From Sipunculus nudus (taxonomy: Eukaryota; Annelida; Sipuncula; Golfingiida; Sipunculidae), in NCBI GenBank assembly GCA_026874595.1, contig CM049307.1:55881870-55945869 (forward strand): DNA of 64,000 nt, in the 5' to 3' direction. Made by a program: the position numbers and the translations under genes. Every line of letters starts with the position of its first letter. Position 1 is the first letter of the stretch. Below, piece by piece: positions 1 to 12,544 of the stretch. The notes beneath the pieces are model-generated. The model was not told where the DNA came from and made no database searches. It saw nothing but the letters and a program-made list of their open reading frames with translations.

Positions 1-395
1 TTGGAGCTTGCCTGAGATGTCTAACTAAAGCAGCCAAGGTGGTTAAGTTTTCACCCATGTTTGACAAACTCATAAATGTTTGATAGTAGCTTGCCAGAGA
101 TATCCAACTAGAACAGCCAAGGGGGAAATGTTTTCACCCACATTTGACAAACTCGTTAAGGTTTGATTGCAGCTTTCCTGAGATAACTAACAAGAGCCGG
201 CAAGGGGGTTATGTTTCCACCCATGTTTGACAAACTCATAAATGGTTGTACGAGCTTCCCTGAAACACTAACTCGAGCAGCCAAGGGGTTTATGTTTTCA
301 ACCATGTTTGACAAACTCATAAATGGCTGATTAAAGCTTGCCTGAGATATCTAACTAGAGCAGCCAAGGGGGTTATGTTATCACCCAAGTTTGTT
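1..395. repeat. 82-bp tandem repeat, about 4.8 copies, cut by the window edge
   Basis: The unit carries agcttgcctgagat, agcagccaagggggttatg and tttgacaaactcataaatg. Copies begin near 5, 88, 172, 250 and 336 and are perhaps 80-85% alike. The left boundary is outside the window. No coding potential was seen. Confidence 0.85.
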
Positions 396-2220
396 TGTCA
401 CCTGTTTTGTTTGTTTCTCATCACGGTTGCCCAAAAACTATGTAACAGATTTGTTTAGAACCTTGTGGTACAAGTGGATATCGTATTGGTAGATCCCAAA
501 GATTATGACATGGATACAGATATGTTAGATTTACCCTTACAGCAGACTGTATTCAAAAATTGAACATAAAATGATTTTTAAGTGGATGTGCTGTGAATTT
601 ATCCTCCCACACCTTCTGTTAATCATATCAACAAGACAAAAATATGCTGACACTATAGGACCTTGCCTACAAATTTTCCCAGGTATGTGTTGGGGAAAAT
701 TAAAGGCCTCCATACATAAGGGGTGACTTGTCGTACACGGTGTATGGGGTGACATAGCACGTTTTCAAGTGTCGCACTACAAGTCACAGAAGAAGAAACA
801 TGTCGCATAACATCTTGGGAAACAGCAAACAAATATGACGATTGATCATGTTATGCTGTGATAATGTGGCCGTCCATAGTTTCAACGTGTCTGAGGAGGG
901 CGACAACTGTACTGTCAACAGTACCCATTAGAAATTGTGGAGTTGTTTCGGAATATCCATGCCTATTTTTCTTATAGATTTATATTATTAAAGAGAAACG
1001 AGACTGTATATGTCAGGGGGAGAATAAATCTATCATCATACCCACATATTTACATAAATCTTAAGTTAAAAGGCATCATAATGGTGAAATCCTGGAGGTG
1101 ATGTTGGATGTATGTGCCCGGTAGTTTTTATCATAGTTTAGCAGAACATGTTGCTGTATGGTCTGTTCATGTTTAGCGACATGTTGCAGTACAAGCATGT
1201 TCTACAACTTGTCAGGCGACAAGCTGCTCCATATATGGCAGGCTTAAGCTTCAGGGGAAACATTGTTCTGGGGTGGATCAAGTGGGGTGGTATTGCCTTG
1301 GTTAAACACACTCTATTGAGTGTTATCAAATTTTATGTTTCCAGTCAAAGCCCCTTCAGACTTAGCTCCATTGTTTAGAATGTAGAGTTATACTTCCTGT
1401 ATTGACCAAAAACACTAGTGATCCAAATATTCATTTATCAGAATTTTTAATTCAGATACTTTATGTTTTGTGTCACACTTATCTATAAGCAATTTATTCA
1501 GAATGATCACTGAATTTTTTCCCATTAGCTCTATGGATTTATGTCACTCAACTGCCATATGCTAAATGTAACTTAAGTACCAGTTTAAAAAAGCCCCATT
1601 AATATCATTGGCACTTTTCTGAGGGATTACAATTTACTGCAATTTTTATTTATTATAATACAGACACTATAAAAAATTGGGAGTTTACTTGATATCTTTG
1701 ATAAATTACTTGTCCAGGTAACAATGGAAATAAGCCAACCACTGTTAACTTAGGACAACATTTTTTTCTGACATAAAGACAAAATATGTGGAATTTTGTC
1801 ATCCTTATTTCAAGTTTGAAGGATGGAGTAGCGCATCAGAACTTGGATTTGCTTGTTCCTAATAAGTGATAGCAAAAAGGATAGCTATAATACACAAGAC
1901 AGCATTGATAAGAAGAACACTTTATGTCAGCAGTTTATTAAAGTTATAAAAAATGTGCTTCAATGGTGCTAGTTAACACCAGGTGCAGTCCAATCTCAGG
2001 ACATACCTTTATGAATATTAACCAGGGATTGAGGCAAAAGTACCAATAAGCAGCATTACTGATCATTCACACCAAAAAAAAAGCAAATTAAATTTATGTC
2101 CTATGCTTCTGCCTTCAATTCAAGGATGTTTTTAAAGTCTGTGGTGACTAAGTACAAATAGTTATAACCACACTCAAAGATGGCAGCATCTGGCAGTTAC
2201 TGCAAAAAAAGTATTTTATG
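396..2220. other. Intronic or flanking sequence with no recognised feature
   Basis: AT-rich DNA between the left tandem repeat and the first Helitron-like element. Open frames at 1138-1378 on both strands have no recognisable domain and no splice context. The final CEP112 exon was looked for here and not found. Confidence 0.5.
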
Positions 2221-2229
2221 TTCACTGCT

Positions 2230-2510
2230 AGCGACACCTGTTGGTGATTAGTGAAACTTAATATGCTGATTCATCATATAAAAATGAAATATCATATTGT
2301 ATTATTATCTTAAGAGACAGACATCCCAGAACCAATCCCAACCTAGGTAAGCATGAGAGAAATCGCTGACCCAAATTTGAATGAAATCGGATAAAATTTA
2401 GGAAAGTTAATCGCACAGAAACAAAAACCTGACAGACAGACAGAGGGACAGACAGACACACCCAAATCGATGTCCCCTGTTCCTTCCAAGGAAGCGGGGC
2501 ACAAAAATAA
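2230..2510 (+). mobile_element. Helitron-like non-autonomous element, 3' part
   Basis: The sequence runs through a (ACAG)n stretch (acagacagacagagggacag, from about 2430) into a GC-rich hairpin-like end, gtcccctgttcc...gcggggcacaaaaa, near 2472-2505. A short microsatellite followed by a terminal hairpin and an A run is the 3' architecture of bivalve pearl/HINE-type elements. The 5' end was not identified. Confidence 0.5.
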
Positions 2511-2528
2511 TAATCAGCCTGTCAAAAA

Positions 2529-4250
2529 CTAGATGTGTCGGAACGACACAAATGCCCCCGCCTTGGGCAAATTAGAAACATTTATAAAATTTTGAAAATT
2601 TTTTTAAGTTCAGGAGGTGTCGTATGGTCAAAAGCAGGTCAACAAGGGCAAAATGCAAACTCGATCTGTAACAGGTCATTATCAAGCAACACACCAAAAA
2701 TCATGCCAGTATATGCAGGCATTGTGAAAAAAAGTCCATACATGTGCATTTTCCATAAAAATTTCTGTCTTTCATGAAATTTTCTATGTTTAGGACCCGT
2801 AAAACAATCATAGGTAGGTCAACCGGGATGAAATGCGAACTCAATCTGTAACTGTCATTATCTGCCCACACATAAAAAATCAGGGTGGTATCTGCAGGCA
2901 TTGAGGAAAAAAAAGTAAGTACATATGCATTTGTTATGAAAATTTATATTTTTCATGAAACTTTCTATGTTCAGGAGCAGTCAAATGGTCAAAAGTAGGT
3001 CAACTGAGAGAAAACAAGAACTCGATCTGTAACTGGTCATTATCTGCCTACACACCAAAAATCAGGCCCGTATCTGCAGGCACTGTGTTAAAAGTCCATA
3101 CATATGCACCTTTTTATGAAATTTTCTTTGTTAGAGCACCGTCAAATGGTCAAAAATAGGTCAACTGGGACAAAACGTGAACTTGATCTGTAACTGGTCA
3201 TTATCTGCCCACACACCAAAAATCAGGCCAATATCTGCAGGTATTGTGAAGAAAAGTCTGTACAAGTGTATTTGTCATGAAAATTTGTTTTACATGAAAT
3301 TTTCTATGTTCAGGAGCCGTAAAACAGTCAAAAGTAGGTCAACCAGGACGAAATGCGAACTCAATCTGTAACTGGTCAATATCTGGCCACACACCAAAAA
3401 TCAGGCCAATATCTGCAGGCATTACGAAAAAAAGTCCGTACATGTGTATTTGTCATGATATTTCATATTTTTCATGAAATTTTCTATGTTCAGGAGCCGT
3501 AAAACGGTCAAAAGTAGGTCAACCAGGACGAAACGCGAACTCAATCTGTAACAGGTCTATATCTGCCCACACACCAAAAATCAGGCCAATATCTGCAGGC
3601 ATTGCGAAAAAAAGTCTGTACATGTGTATCTTTCATGAATATTTCTATTTTTCATGAAATTTTCTATGTTTGTACAACGGTAAAAAGTAGGTCAACCGGG
3701 ACAAAACGCGAACTTGATCTGTAACTGGTCTATATTTGCCCACACACCAAAAATCAGGCCAATATCTGCAGGCATTGCGAAAAAAAGTCCGTACATGTGT
3801 ATTTGTCATGAAATTTCATATTTTTCATCAAATTTTCTATGTTCAGGAGCCGTAAAACGGTCAAAAGTAGGTCAACCAGGAAGAAACGCAAACTCGATCT
3901 GTAACTGGTCTATATCTGCTCACACACCAAAAATCAGGCCTATATCTGCAGGCATTGCGAAAAAAAGTCCGTACATGTGTATCTGTCATGAATATTTCTA
4001 TTTTTCATGAAATTTTCTAAGTTTAGGAGCCGTAAAACGGTCAAAAGTAGGTCAACCGGGACGAAAAGCGAACTCAATCTGTAACTGGTCTATATCTGCC
4101 CACACACCAAAAATTAGGCCAATATCTGCAGGCATTGCGAAAAAAAGTCCGTACAACTGTTTGATTTCGGAATGACGGAAGGACGGAATGACAGAATGAC
4201 GGACATGGGTAAAACTATATGCCCCGGCCACTTTGTGGCGGGGGCATAAA
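2529..4250 (+). mobile_element. Helitron-like (pearl/HINE-type) element with ~180-bp core tandem array, family A
   Basis: The 5' end is CTAGA followed by a perfect hairpin TGTGTCG-GAA-CGACACA (2534-2550) and TGCCCCCGCC (2553-2562). The core is about 8-9 copies of a ~180-bp unit (copies start near 2611, 2791, 2972, 3133, 3312, 3491, 3670, 3844, 4024). The 3' end has (GACGGAAT)-like repeats (4173-4203) and a hairpin with 13-base arms and a 3-base loop at 4219-4247, one mismatch. GGCGGGGGCA in that hairpin is the inverse complement of the 5' TGCCCCCGCC. This looks like a whole, non-coding element. The pearl/HINE assignment is inferred from architecture. Confidence 0.75.
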
Positions 4251-4398
4251 AAACCAAAAAAAAACCCAGCGATCTTGTATAAAAATTGATATGGCCTTTT
4301 AATCCTAATGATATAAACAAATTTTGATATTTTTTTAAAATATTTTTTCTTTAAATCTCAAATTATGTTGGATAAACTTATACTTTTACTGCACTCAC

Positions 4399-4464
4399 CT
4401 GTCTAACTGTAGCTGGCATCAGACCTTGCATGCGATCTTCATATCCACGCCTCATTTCATTGAA
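4399..4464 (-). CDS. CEP112: CEP112 orthologue, penultimate or near-terminal coding exon (fourth of four visible)
   Basis: This 66-nt exon lies between acceptor CTGTTTTAG and donor GTGAGT, phase 0 on both sides. It encodes FNEMRRGYEDRMQGLMPATV followed by RQ. The GLMPATVRQ end is the diagnostic part: human CEP112 has GLMPASLRQ at the same distance, followed by ELEDTISSLKSQV and a short C-terminus (recalled). That final stretch was looked for on the minus strand between 1 and 4398 and not seen, so the last exon probably lies left of the window. No RNA evidence is available; the call rests on splice signals, phase and homology. Confidence 0.92.
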
Positions 4465-4552
4465 CTAAAACAGAAAGTAACAACTCATAAATGATTTGGA
4501 AAGCATATGTGACAGGTTGAGACACTGGTTGATGAACTACAACCCGTTTTTT

Positions 4553-4960
4553 TTTTTGGTGGAGGTAACCACCTGCATTTTTTTCTCTCTTATTAATTTT
4601 TAATCTATGTTTGTACATCTGCAGACTTCCATTTTGATTGGGGACTACATGTTAGGGAGGTAGCACTCACTTCCTATCATATTATTTTTTTTTAATCCTG
4701 GTGTCACCCAGGTACCACACCTGTGGGTCCTGGGTGTATGATCATCCCCACTGCTGTGTCATATAACACCAAGGAAACCCTCAAAGACACACTCAGTGTG
4801 AGTGATACATGGCTGTAGGACACAGCCTTCCCATTTAACCTGCAGAGCACTCACCCTGGGTAGGGGCTGACCATGAAAATCTCACAGGCTTGGTAAAGGT
4901 TTGAACTCATGACCTCCCGGCTTTGAGTCCTGTGCTCTTCTCCTGAGCCATAGAAGCCTA
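4553..4960 (-). mobile_element. tRNA-derived SINE, minus strand (family 1)
   Basis: Read on the minus strand it begins with a tRNA-like head at about 4960-4880: A-box TGGCTCAGGAGAAGAGC and B-box-like GAGTTCAAACC. A ~300-bp body follows and the element ends in a run of A. The body matches the plus-strand copy at 36632 and the minus-strand copy at 12545, including CCTGCAGAGCACTCACCCTG (plus-strand reading) and the ACACCCAGGACC word. Confidence 0.8.
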
Positions 4961-7900
4961 TTGATCTCTGTGTTACAACCACAGGCCAAGGTCTGTACCA
5001 CAATAGGCTCCCTCTTCACCCAAGAGTGGGTTGGTAATTGTAAGCAACTGTGAACCTAATAATCTTCTATCAGCTAATATTGCTCTTGGTGAAGCTCAGT
5101 GAAGCAGATATGACAAGATGTTGATGGACACATCAAATCCCCGCCAGGATAATCCTCTCCGCTGTGCAGACCAGGTGTACACAACTGTCACAGTTCAAAA
5201 ACCCCATCCCAGGTCACCTCCAGTACAAAGCCACATGCTTATACCAATCACCAGCTTAGCAATAATGAAAAAGCCATAACAATGGGACAGAATCCTTTCA
5301 ATAAAATGTTTTTAAGGTTATTTGGACTACCTCAAAAATTTAAAGGATTGTTCCTAAGGTGTTTTCCAAATCTTCCACAAACCTTCAACACAGACCATCT
5401 TGTGTAAATTTGCTAGCTAACAGCAAGACAAACTTAGGGTATACTATAGTACCTCTCACCACCTGGCGGAGGTCTAATTAAGCTACAGGAGACACAGGCC
5501 AATTACCAGGAGAATAAAGAGTAAAGCCAGGTGAGTTTTACGTTGTCAGTGATAACACTATAAACCTATTATCTTAAAGGGGCCTATTCCCACGTCTGAT
5601 GCCTATTAACTAAAGATAATCCTTTGAACATTTTAACAAAATAAGCCAGAAAACACCAATCTCACCACACAGAGGAATATTTACACACTATTATAAATAT
5701 ACAATGAACTACCTGCACTGAACATAAAAATTTGCAAGTGTATAAGATAACTGATGTTGACTTATATACAAACTGTATAGTAACATGTTGCTGAAATCAT
5801 CATATTATACTGATTTCATCATTCAGTAAAAGAGAAACCTCAACATTTTTGGTTTATTTTGTTTCTGTTTACTTTAACAGTCACAATGTCTAAAAAATAT
5901 TCAAGGGGGTGAAGACCCTTTAAAACTCCTCTGGAGCAATTAGGTTTGCAAATGTTCATTGGTTGTGGCACTATAGCCTCCTGTGGCACAAAAAGATAGC
6001 TCTAGGGACTGTTTTTTTTGGCAGTAAACTTTTGATAGAAATACCATTGAAGATCCAGTTGAAGACAAGTGTGTGAATTACTGTTTTTGAAATTAAGTGA
6101 TGTGGCCAGCAACGTCATTTGAGCATGAACTGTGACAAAAAACAGATATGTAGAGACCAAACTTTGCCTCTGCCATGAGGGTACTCCCTGTTTGTGTGTG
6201 CTTTTGTTCAAAACTTAACTCATGCGAAACATGAACAGAATCTCCACATGGCGGAGGCTTGCATTCCTTTAAATGAAGATTATATTCTTGCCTTGATTTC
6301 CTTATAAAAAGACTAACTGTAATAGCAAAAAATGTTTCATATTAAGTTGTCAAAATAACGTGTAAACTTCAGGCTATTTATAGAATTTACAGGAAATATC
6401 AAAAGCACTTCATGAGAGAACTAAATAATTGAAACTTATGCTCACAATATACAGTGAAACCCCAAATTAATTACATAGGGTGCCCATAAAGAGAAGATTT
6501 TTTTCTGTATTTTCTTTGCTAATATTTTTTTAAAAATCAACACATAATCAGTAGAAATAATGACAATACTGAAATCACTTCAAGAGCTGTCATACTTGAT
6601 GTTACAAGAAAAACATATACAAACTTGCAAAACTGAAGTATTACTTTCAAAGAATCTTCATGTATAATATCTGTAGCTTACTTTGGTCCTCAGAACAGCC
6701 AATTGCTTCTCAATTTGTCAAAACTGGTCAGATAACAGTAAAATTTATTCAGTGGTATGACACATTGGCACAGCTTATCCTTTGGTGAAAAAGGAAATTC
6801 TGAAATATATATTTATAGCTAAAATCACCATCTTGAACATGAAGGAAAAATGAAAGTATGAAAAAACACTAAACCCAGGAAAAAGTGCAAAAAGTATGAA
6901 AAATAGTCTTTTCTGAAAATTAGGGTACAACTTTTCTAAAAATGTAAAAATTGCCAGAGCAATTAACACTTTAGATCAATCAGTGAACAATGAAATATCA
7001 ATAGTGTAATAGAAATAACTGTTTCCTCAATATATTCCTGCTGTTGTATCTTCATCACGACTTACTACAAGAAGTATTCACCCTGTGATCTTCAACCATG
7101 AACTTTACACATGATTAGCCTCAGTGCTCACAGTATTTTAACTGTGCTACATTTGCAGTTGTAGCCTGTGATCTTGGTACCATTAAACGTAGCTATGACT
7201 GAGAAAAGCTTTTGAGGTGCTGCAACACACCATGTTGATGTGAGCAAAATAGTCTTCTATTTACTCTGAATGGGTTGTGCTGATGGGCTTAAAGAAAATA
7301 ATGGTAACTTAATTCCACATAAAACACACTGATATATGTCTAATATCACTTATAAAGTATGTGCATCACCCCTATGAGGTATCAGGTTTGGGTTACAAAA
7401 CGTGCACTATTATACACAAGTTCTGTCTGCTTTAATGAACCTGAAAAGCCAAGGATGCATGACTGTCTACAAGTGAGTATCAAATCAGTGTTGAAGCAAA
7501 GAGGACAGATACAGCCCTAACAGCATCAAACATAGATATCCATCTCAATTTTGTTTGAAGTTGGGTTCTATTGTTGAGCATATTGAGCTGCAGTGAATCT
7601 ATCAACAGAAAACAGTGGTATTTACACTGGGCCTAAAAGCATCAATTGCTTTGATCTACTGACAAGTAGAAGACTTTTATCAGTCATTTTTATAAGCCAC
7701 TGATCTTTTCTCTATTCAACACCAGCATGACTGGTTGAGATGAAAAACATCAAAGGCGAGCGTCAGCGCTATCAGTGAGCAGACGTGTGCATAACTGGGG
7801 CTATCGGTTACACAATGCTGACTGCCTGATTCAGGTGATACTAGCGACGGCACGTGTCTGTGGCTTCTCTAAGCAATAAAGCATTAACTCCTGATAGTAT

Positions 7901-9059
7901 TTACTGGGGTATTTGGAACCATGGAAACAATGTGAAGACAATTAGTGAGCGCTTTCATGTGGACCCTGTCTGAGTGTCACATGCTATGAGGTATTCAATA
8001 AAATGTGATAAATACAGCTGCAATTTCTCCCTCTGTGTAATACGATCTATAACTCATGTGGCAAAGAAATCATTGTCACTGTAGGAAATGATTCACACAA
8101 AGTTTCTGACTTTGTTCCGCATTCGGACTATCTCTTTGATATATGGTCGGGCATAGATTTATCTCTGTTTAGCACGAATCCTGCTTTTAAGACCTGTGTG
8201 TAGCATATAATATCATAACCTTTGTTAGTTTGCCTGTGATTTTTCTCTTATGTCTGATTCATCTGAACATAACCACCATTTGCTTTGTGGACAAATGCTT
8301 TTGAGCTTAGTCTGGAAATTACATACACTCTCTGGTCTATAGGAATGACAGACTTGTAAAGAATCTGTCTGTTATCATTCATATTCAATTTGCTGGTTAC
8401 ATTTGCTAAGTCTGAGTTGTGGAACATATTTTATTATCCTGTGTCCCTTTCAAACTTTGTTTGCTCAGTTCACATTAAAGATTCATTAAAGGTCAAAGGG
8501 GTCAAATAAACCTTTGGCATTATCTCCTCCTATGGACTACTCATGTAAAATACATTAACAGGCCCTAACACCAGGACATTATAAAGATATGTTTTTCAAG
8601 GCAGGTATTCATAATGAATGTATTTGGTATAGCCCTCTAGGAGGGCCTGAATGGGCCCTTCAGTGGTAGAGGTGTTTATAGAAATGGTCTTTAGAATCTA
8701 TTCAATTACTGATTCTTAACCTTAAATTCAATTCTTGATTCAATTCTTACATAAGAAGAAAATTTCAGAATAAAAAAAAAATTAAAGCAATTTTAGCAAA
8801 ATGGATGTTAGTAAATTTCAGTAAAAAAAAAGAAAAATGTAGCTCTCTCTCTGTTTGTCGCCACTATATATGTTTCTATGCAAGTGAAGTGGTCCACCAG
8901 CAAATGTTTAAAGCAGATTTAGGGCATGTGCACATATATGGTAAAGAACTTTGTCATTGCAAACTTCTCTAACAGATTTTAGAGCTCACAGAGGACTTCC
9001 AGATGTAACATGCAAAAACATGAAAATTGAAATGAATCAATTCAGAGGTTAACTAAGTA
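4961..9059. other. Large-intron sequence with no recognised element
   Basis: AT-rich, largely non-repetitive within the window. About 7480-8450 is somewhat less AT-rich and free of window repeats, so it could hold conserved non-coding sequence. Nothing coding was recognised; open frames at 6002-6211 and 6775-6969 have no domains. Confidence 0.45.
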
Positions 9060-9061
9060 TT

Positions 9062-10060
9062 TTTGGGCACTGCAGGTGCCATAGTATCCCCAGACAATCA
9101 CCTCCCCCCACCCCCCGTTAAGAATAGGTCCCCAATCTTCAGCAGCTTATACTAACACTTGGCAAGTGACTATGGTTTCTTCCATCTATCAACTTGAGAA
9201 ACAATATTTTTCACCAAATATGGGGGCAAATATGTTAAATCTCTCCTGAGAAAAGGCCATTAATTTATTCTACAAAAACTGGAAGGTAGGTGGCGCCACC
9301 TGTCTGGTTTATGAGAAAACTTTCAAAGATGAATTGACATGCCAAATTTCAGACCAATACCTTGAACCACTCCGGAGATATAAGCAACTTTCACCCAAAG
9401 CACATGTACAGATGGATGCCATGCCAAAACCATTGGAGATGGCGCCACCAGTATTTAGTACAAGATGGAGGAGTCCAAGATCTATGGATATGAAAATTTT
9501 CAGGCCAACAGGGCAAATCACTCCTCAGAAAAGGGCATTAATTTATTCTACAAAAACAGGGGGGGGGGGGGGGTAGGTGGCACCACCTGTCTGGTTTACT
9601 AGAAAACTTTTCAAGATTGATGGACACGCAAATTTCAGATCTATACCTTGAACCACTCCGGAGATATGAGCAATTTTCACCCAAAGCACATGTACAGATG
9701 GACACCACGCAATAACGATTGCAGATGGTGCCACCAGTCTTGGATAAAAGATGGAGGTATCCAAGATCAATGGACATGCACAATTTCGGCCCAATCCGTC
9801 CATTAGTTTTAGACTTATAATGCTCACAGTACTGTCAATTGGCAATGATAGATAATTAAAAGAACCAAAAACAAGAAAAAGACAGAAGGAGGCACCACCT
9901 GTCTTCCCCAGAAGACAAAGCAATCCAAGATCTTTGGTCAATTTGATTTTTGGACCAATCCATGCATCCCTTATTGAGATATTTATGATTTCGTGATTTT
10001 CACCATATATGGTAATATTCAAGGTCACCCTTAAAGGAAAGGTCACGACCCCAATTTAAA
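9062..10060 (+). mobile_element. Chimeric Helitron-like element: family D 5' end with family B-type core
   Basis: The 5' part has the hairpin GGCAC-TGCA-GGTGCC, then CATAGTATCCCCAGACAAT, as in the element at 49245. From about 9236 it carries two or three core units with GTAGGTGGCGCCACCTGTC, CATGCAAATTTCAG-like and GAGATATGAG words, matching the core of the element at 53417. At about 9995 the sequence returns to the family D text (ACCATATATGGTAATATTC..AGGTCA), so the core seems to lie inside a family D element. A 15-base G run lies at 9559-9573. Confidence 0.6.
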
Positions 10061-10440
10061 TACATATCATCTCATAACTGGCTGCAGAGGAGTTGCATGA
10101 CAACAGTTGAGTGCCACCACCATCAAGTATAATATAGATTGTATCAGTTTATCTCACTCCAGTTTATAAGTACAGTGTCTGGGACAGTTAACACAGGCCC
10201 TGAATCAAACGCTTACTCTTCAGTGAGGTGGTCTCTCAAAGGAGTAGTTTCAAAGGCCACGGCATCTGGACATAGGAACTACAATGCCAGGACCCCTTTT
10301 CTCCTGGAATCTTGTTTACTAGGCTGGATGGACAAAAGCACTCTCATGGTCATGTTTGTGGAGTGTGTTAAAACAAAGGGTCTCTTAAGGTACGTAGCAT
10401 CCCAGGCATAATGGCTTGACTAAAAATCAGCCAAAATGTC
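10061..10440. other. Short unique intronic stretch
   Basis: Less AT-rich than its surroundings, with a 90-codon open frame on the plus strand (10139-10411). No domain, splice sites or homologue was recognised, so it is not called a gene. It could be conserved non-coding sequence. Confidence 0.35.
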
Positions 10441-10444
10441 ATTT

Positions 10445-10925
10445 AAAATTAATATTATATCCATGAAACATATATCATTTTAAACCTGTTGTAGTGCTCT
10501 TTCTGATAGTATATGTATTAATGAAGTTCACAGGATAATTTCTATATAAAATTTTAAACCAACTTTGAAAATTTTTAAATTTTGAATGATATATGACCAT
10601 TTTTTTCATGTTTAAAACTGAAATTTAAATTTTGTTACTGAATAAAATTTAAATGAACTGATTTTAAGTTAGAAAGAAACAAGATACAGGAAAAGCAAAA
10701 GGTTTTAGATACCTCATAGTATCATATTGTTTGATATTAGCCCATTAAAAAGTGGTATGCTGTTACCAGTTTCTTAAAATTATGTATCATTTAAAAATCA
10801 AAATTTTTTTCAATTGTCTTAAAATGTCATATGAAAATGAATGTGAATTTTACAAATACATGTACAGTTTGAAAGAAGTAGCTCTGTACAAGGTTTAAAA
10901 TATATACTTTATGCGGTCTAATATG
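10445..10925. mobile_element. MITE-like element with long imperfect terminal inverted repeats
   Basis: The left arm (about 10462-10535: ATATATCATTTTAAACCTG...ATGTATTAATGAAGTTCAC) is an imperfect inverse complement of the right arm (about 10840-10918: ...ATAAAGTATATATTTTAAACC...TGTACATGTATTTG on the minus strand). Arms are roughly 75 bp. A second, partial copy is at 34014-34215. Superfamily unknown; the exact ends and target duplication were not resolved. Confidence 0.5.
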
Positions 10926-11498
10926 CATTTGAAGCGGCTTCATGACTGTTTTTAAATTCAGAGGTGTTTGCCAGGGATGTTTCCTCAAGAGTAATATTGA
11001 ATACACATTCTGTCTATCAGAGAAGCTCTCATATTGAGCACATCATGTGACTAATGCCTTAATTGTCAGCTTTTGAGCTTTACTTGTGTTTTACCAAGAC
11101 CAGTGTCACACCCACAAAAATAAAATTAATCACTTCCTTAAATCATGATAGATATCTCCATAATAGGCCTGTGTTTGCTTTTTCTTAAAAGCTAGCCAGG
11201 CAGGCACAAAATTGGTCTTTACAAATACTACATGAATGAATTAATTACCTCACTGACGCCAATAACCACCTGTGCAGCACTCATATTAAATCATTTCTGT
11301 CATTCACTTTGGTGACGATTACAAGTTGAAAGAGACCTTGAGTCATTTTTTTGCATGCAGGGGTGTCACTATTAACAACTGCGACAATTGACAGAATGTT
11401 AACAGTAGATGATAGGATTGACAAGCTTTGATGTGCTTTGAATAAATTATATAGTTAAGTGTGTAACAAAATCAACTGAAACAATGAAATAATAAAGA
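10926..11498. other. Intronic sequence with no recognised feature
   Basis: AT-rich, no repeats shared within the window and no coding signal. Confidence 0.4.
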
Positions 11499-12260
11499 CT
11501 AGAATACGGGTAGTCGACAAGAGACTACGTGTATCTGCCACATTCCAGAAAGCTGTCCAAGTTGTATACATATGCAAAATTTTAGGCAAATAAGTCAAAC
11601 CACTACATGTATATGAGTGATTTTAGTCCACAGCAGACAAACAGACAGACGCTGTGCAAAAATGGTTGCAGGTGGTCCCTCCAGTTTTGTGTATGATATA
11701 GACCTATGTAAGATCTATACACATGCAAAATTTTGGGCCAATTGGTCTAACAGTTCCCGAGATATGAGCTTGGATGTCTGCAGCTTAAACTAGAATGTAG
11801 GTGGCGCCACCTGTCATAAAATCAAGAAAGCTGTCTAGGATATATAAACCTGCAAAATTTTAGGCAGATATGTAAAAACCATCGCTGAGATATGAGTGAT
11901 TTAATCCCACAGCGGACAAACAGACAAATGCTGTGCAAAAATGGTTGCAGGTCGCACCACCAGTTTTGCATATAATAAAGAGTTATGTGAGATTTATACA
12001 CATGCAAAATTTTGGCCCAATCGGTCAAATGGTTCACGAGATATGAGCTTGGATGTCTGCAGTGAAAACTAGAATGTAGGTGGCGCCACCTGTCATAAAA
12101 TCAAGAAAGCTGTCCAGGATGTACAAACCTGCAAAATTTTAGGCAGATATGTCAAACCACTGCCGAGATATGAGTGATTTTGTCCCACGGCAGACAAACA
12201 TACGGACACTGTGCGAAAATGATTGCAGGTGGCGCCACGCATGTGACAAAAATTTGTTTG
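11499..12260 (+). mobile_element. Helitron-like element, family B, 3'-truncated
   Basis: Starts CTAGAATACGGGTAGTCGAC, followed by core units bearing the palindrome GGTGGCGCCACC, the word CATGCAAAATTTT and GAGATATGAG. The usual family 3' hairpin (GTATCCGC..GGCGGATAC) is absent; similarity stops at about 12245-12260 in GGTGGCGCCACGCATGTG. Confidence 0.75.
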
Positions 12261-12540
12261 ATTTTCCTTTTTTTTTAACTGTAATCAGAAAACTTTCCAG
12301 GCATTTCATGAAAACAATATTCTGGATTTTTATTGTTTAAAAAAGACAGGTCATGGCATGTTTGTGGCACTCTCTACTGACAGGATCAAGGTAACCATAC
12401 AATAAGAATAATTTATTATTATAAAGTTGTCTGGGTGATTAGTATTTACCCATATTTGCAGAGGCAAGGAAATCCCCAGTGGTGAAAACTTGAGTTTAGA
12501 CACTGAAATGAATCTTTGAGTTTTCATATTGAGATATCTT
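12261..12540. other. Short spacer, nothing recognised
   Basis: AT-rich sequence between the truncated Helitron-like element and the SINE. Confidence 0.4.
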
Positions 12541-12544
12541 TTTT

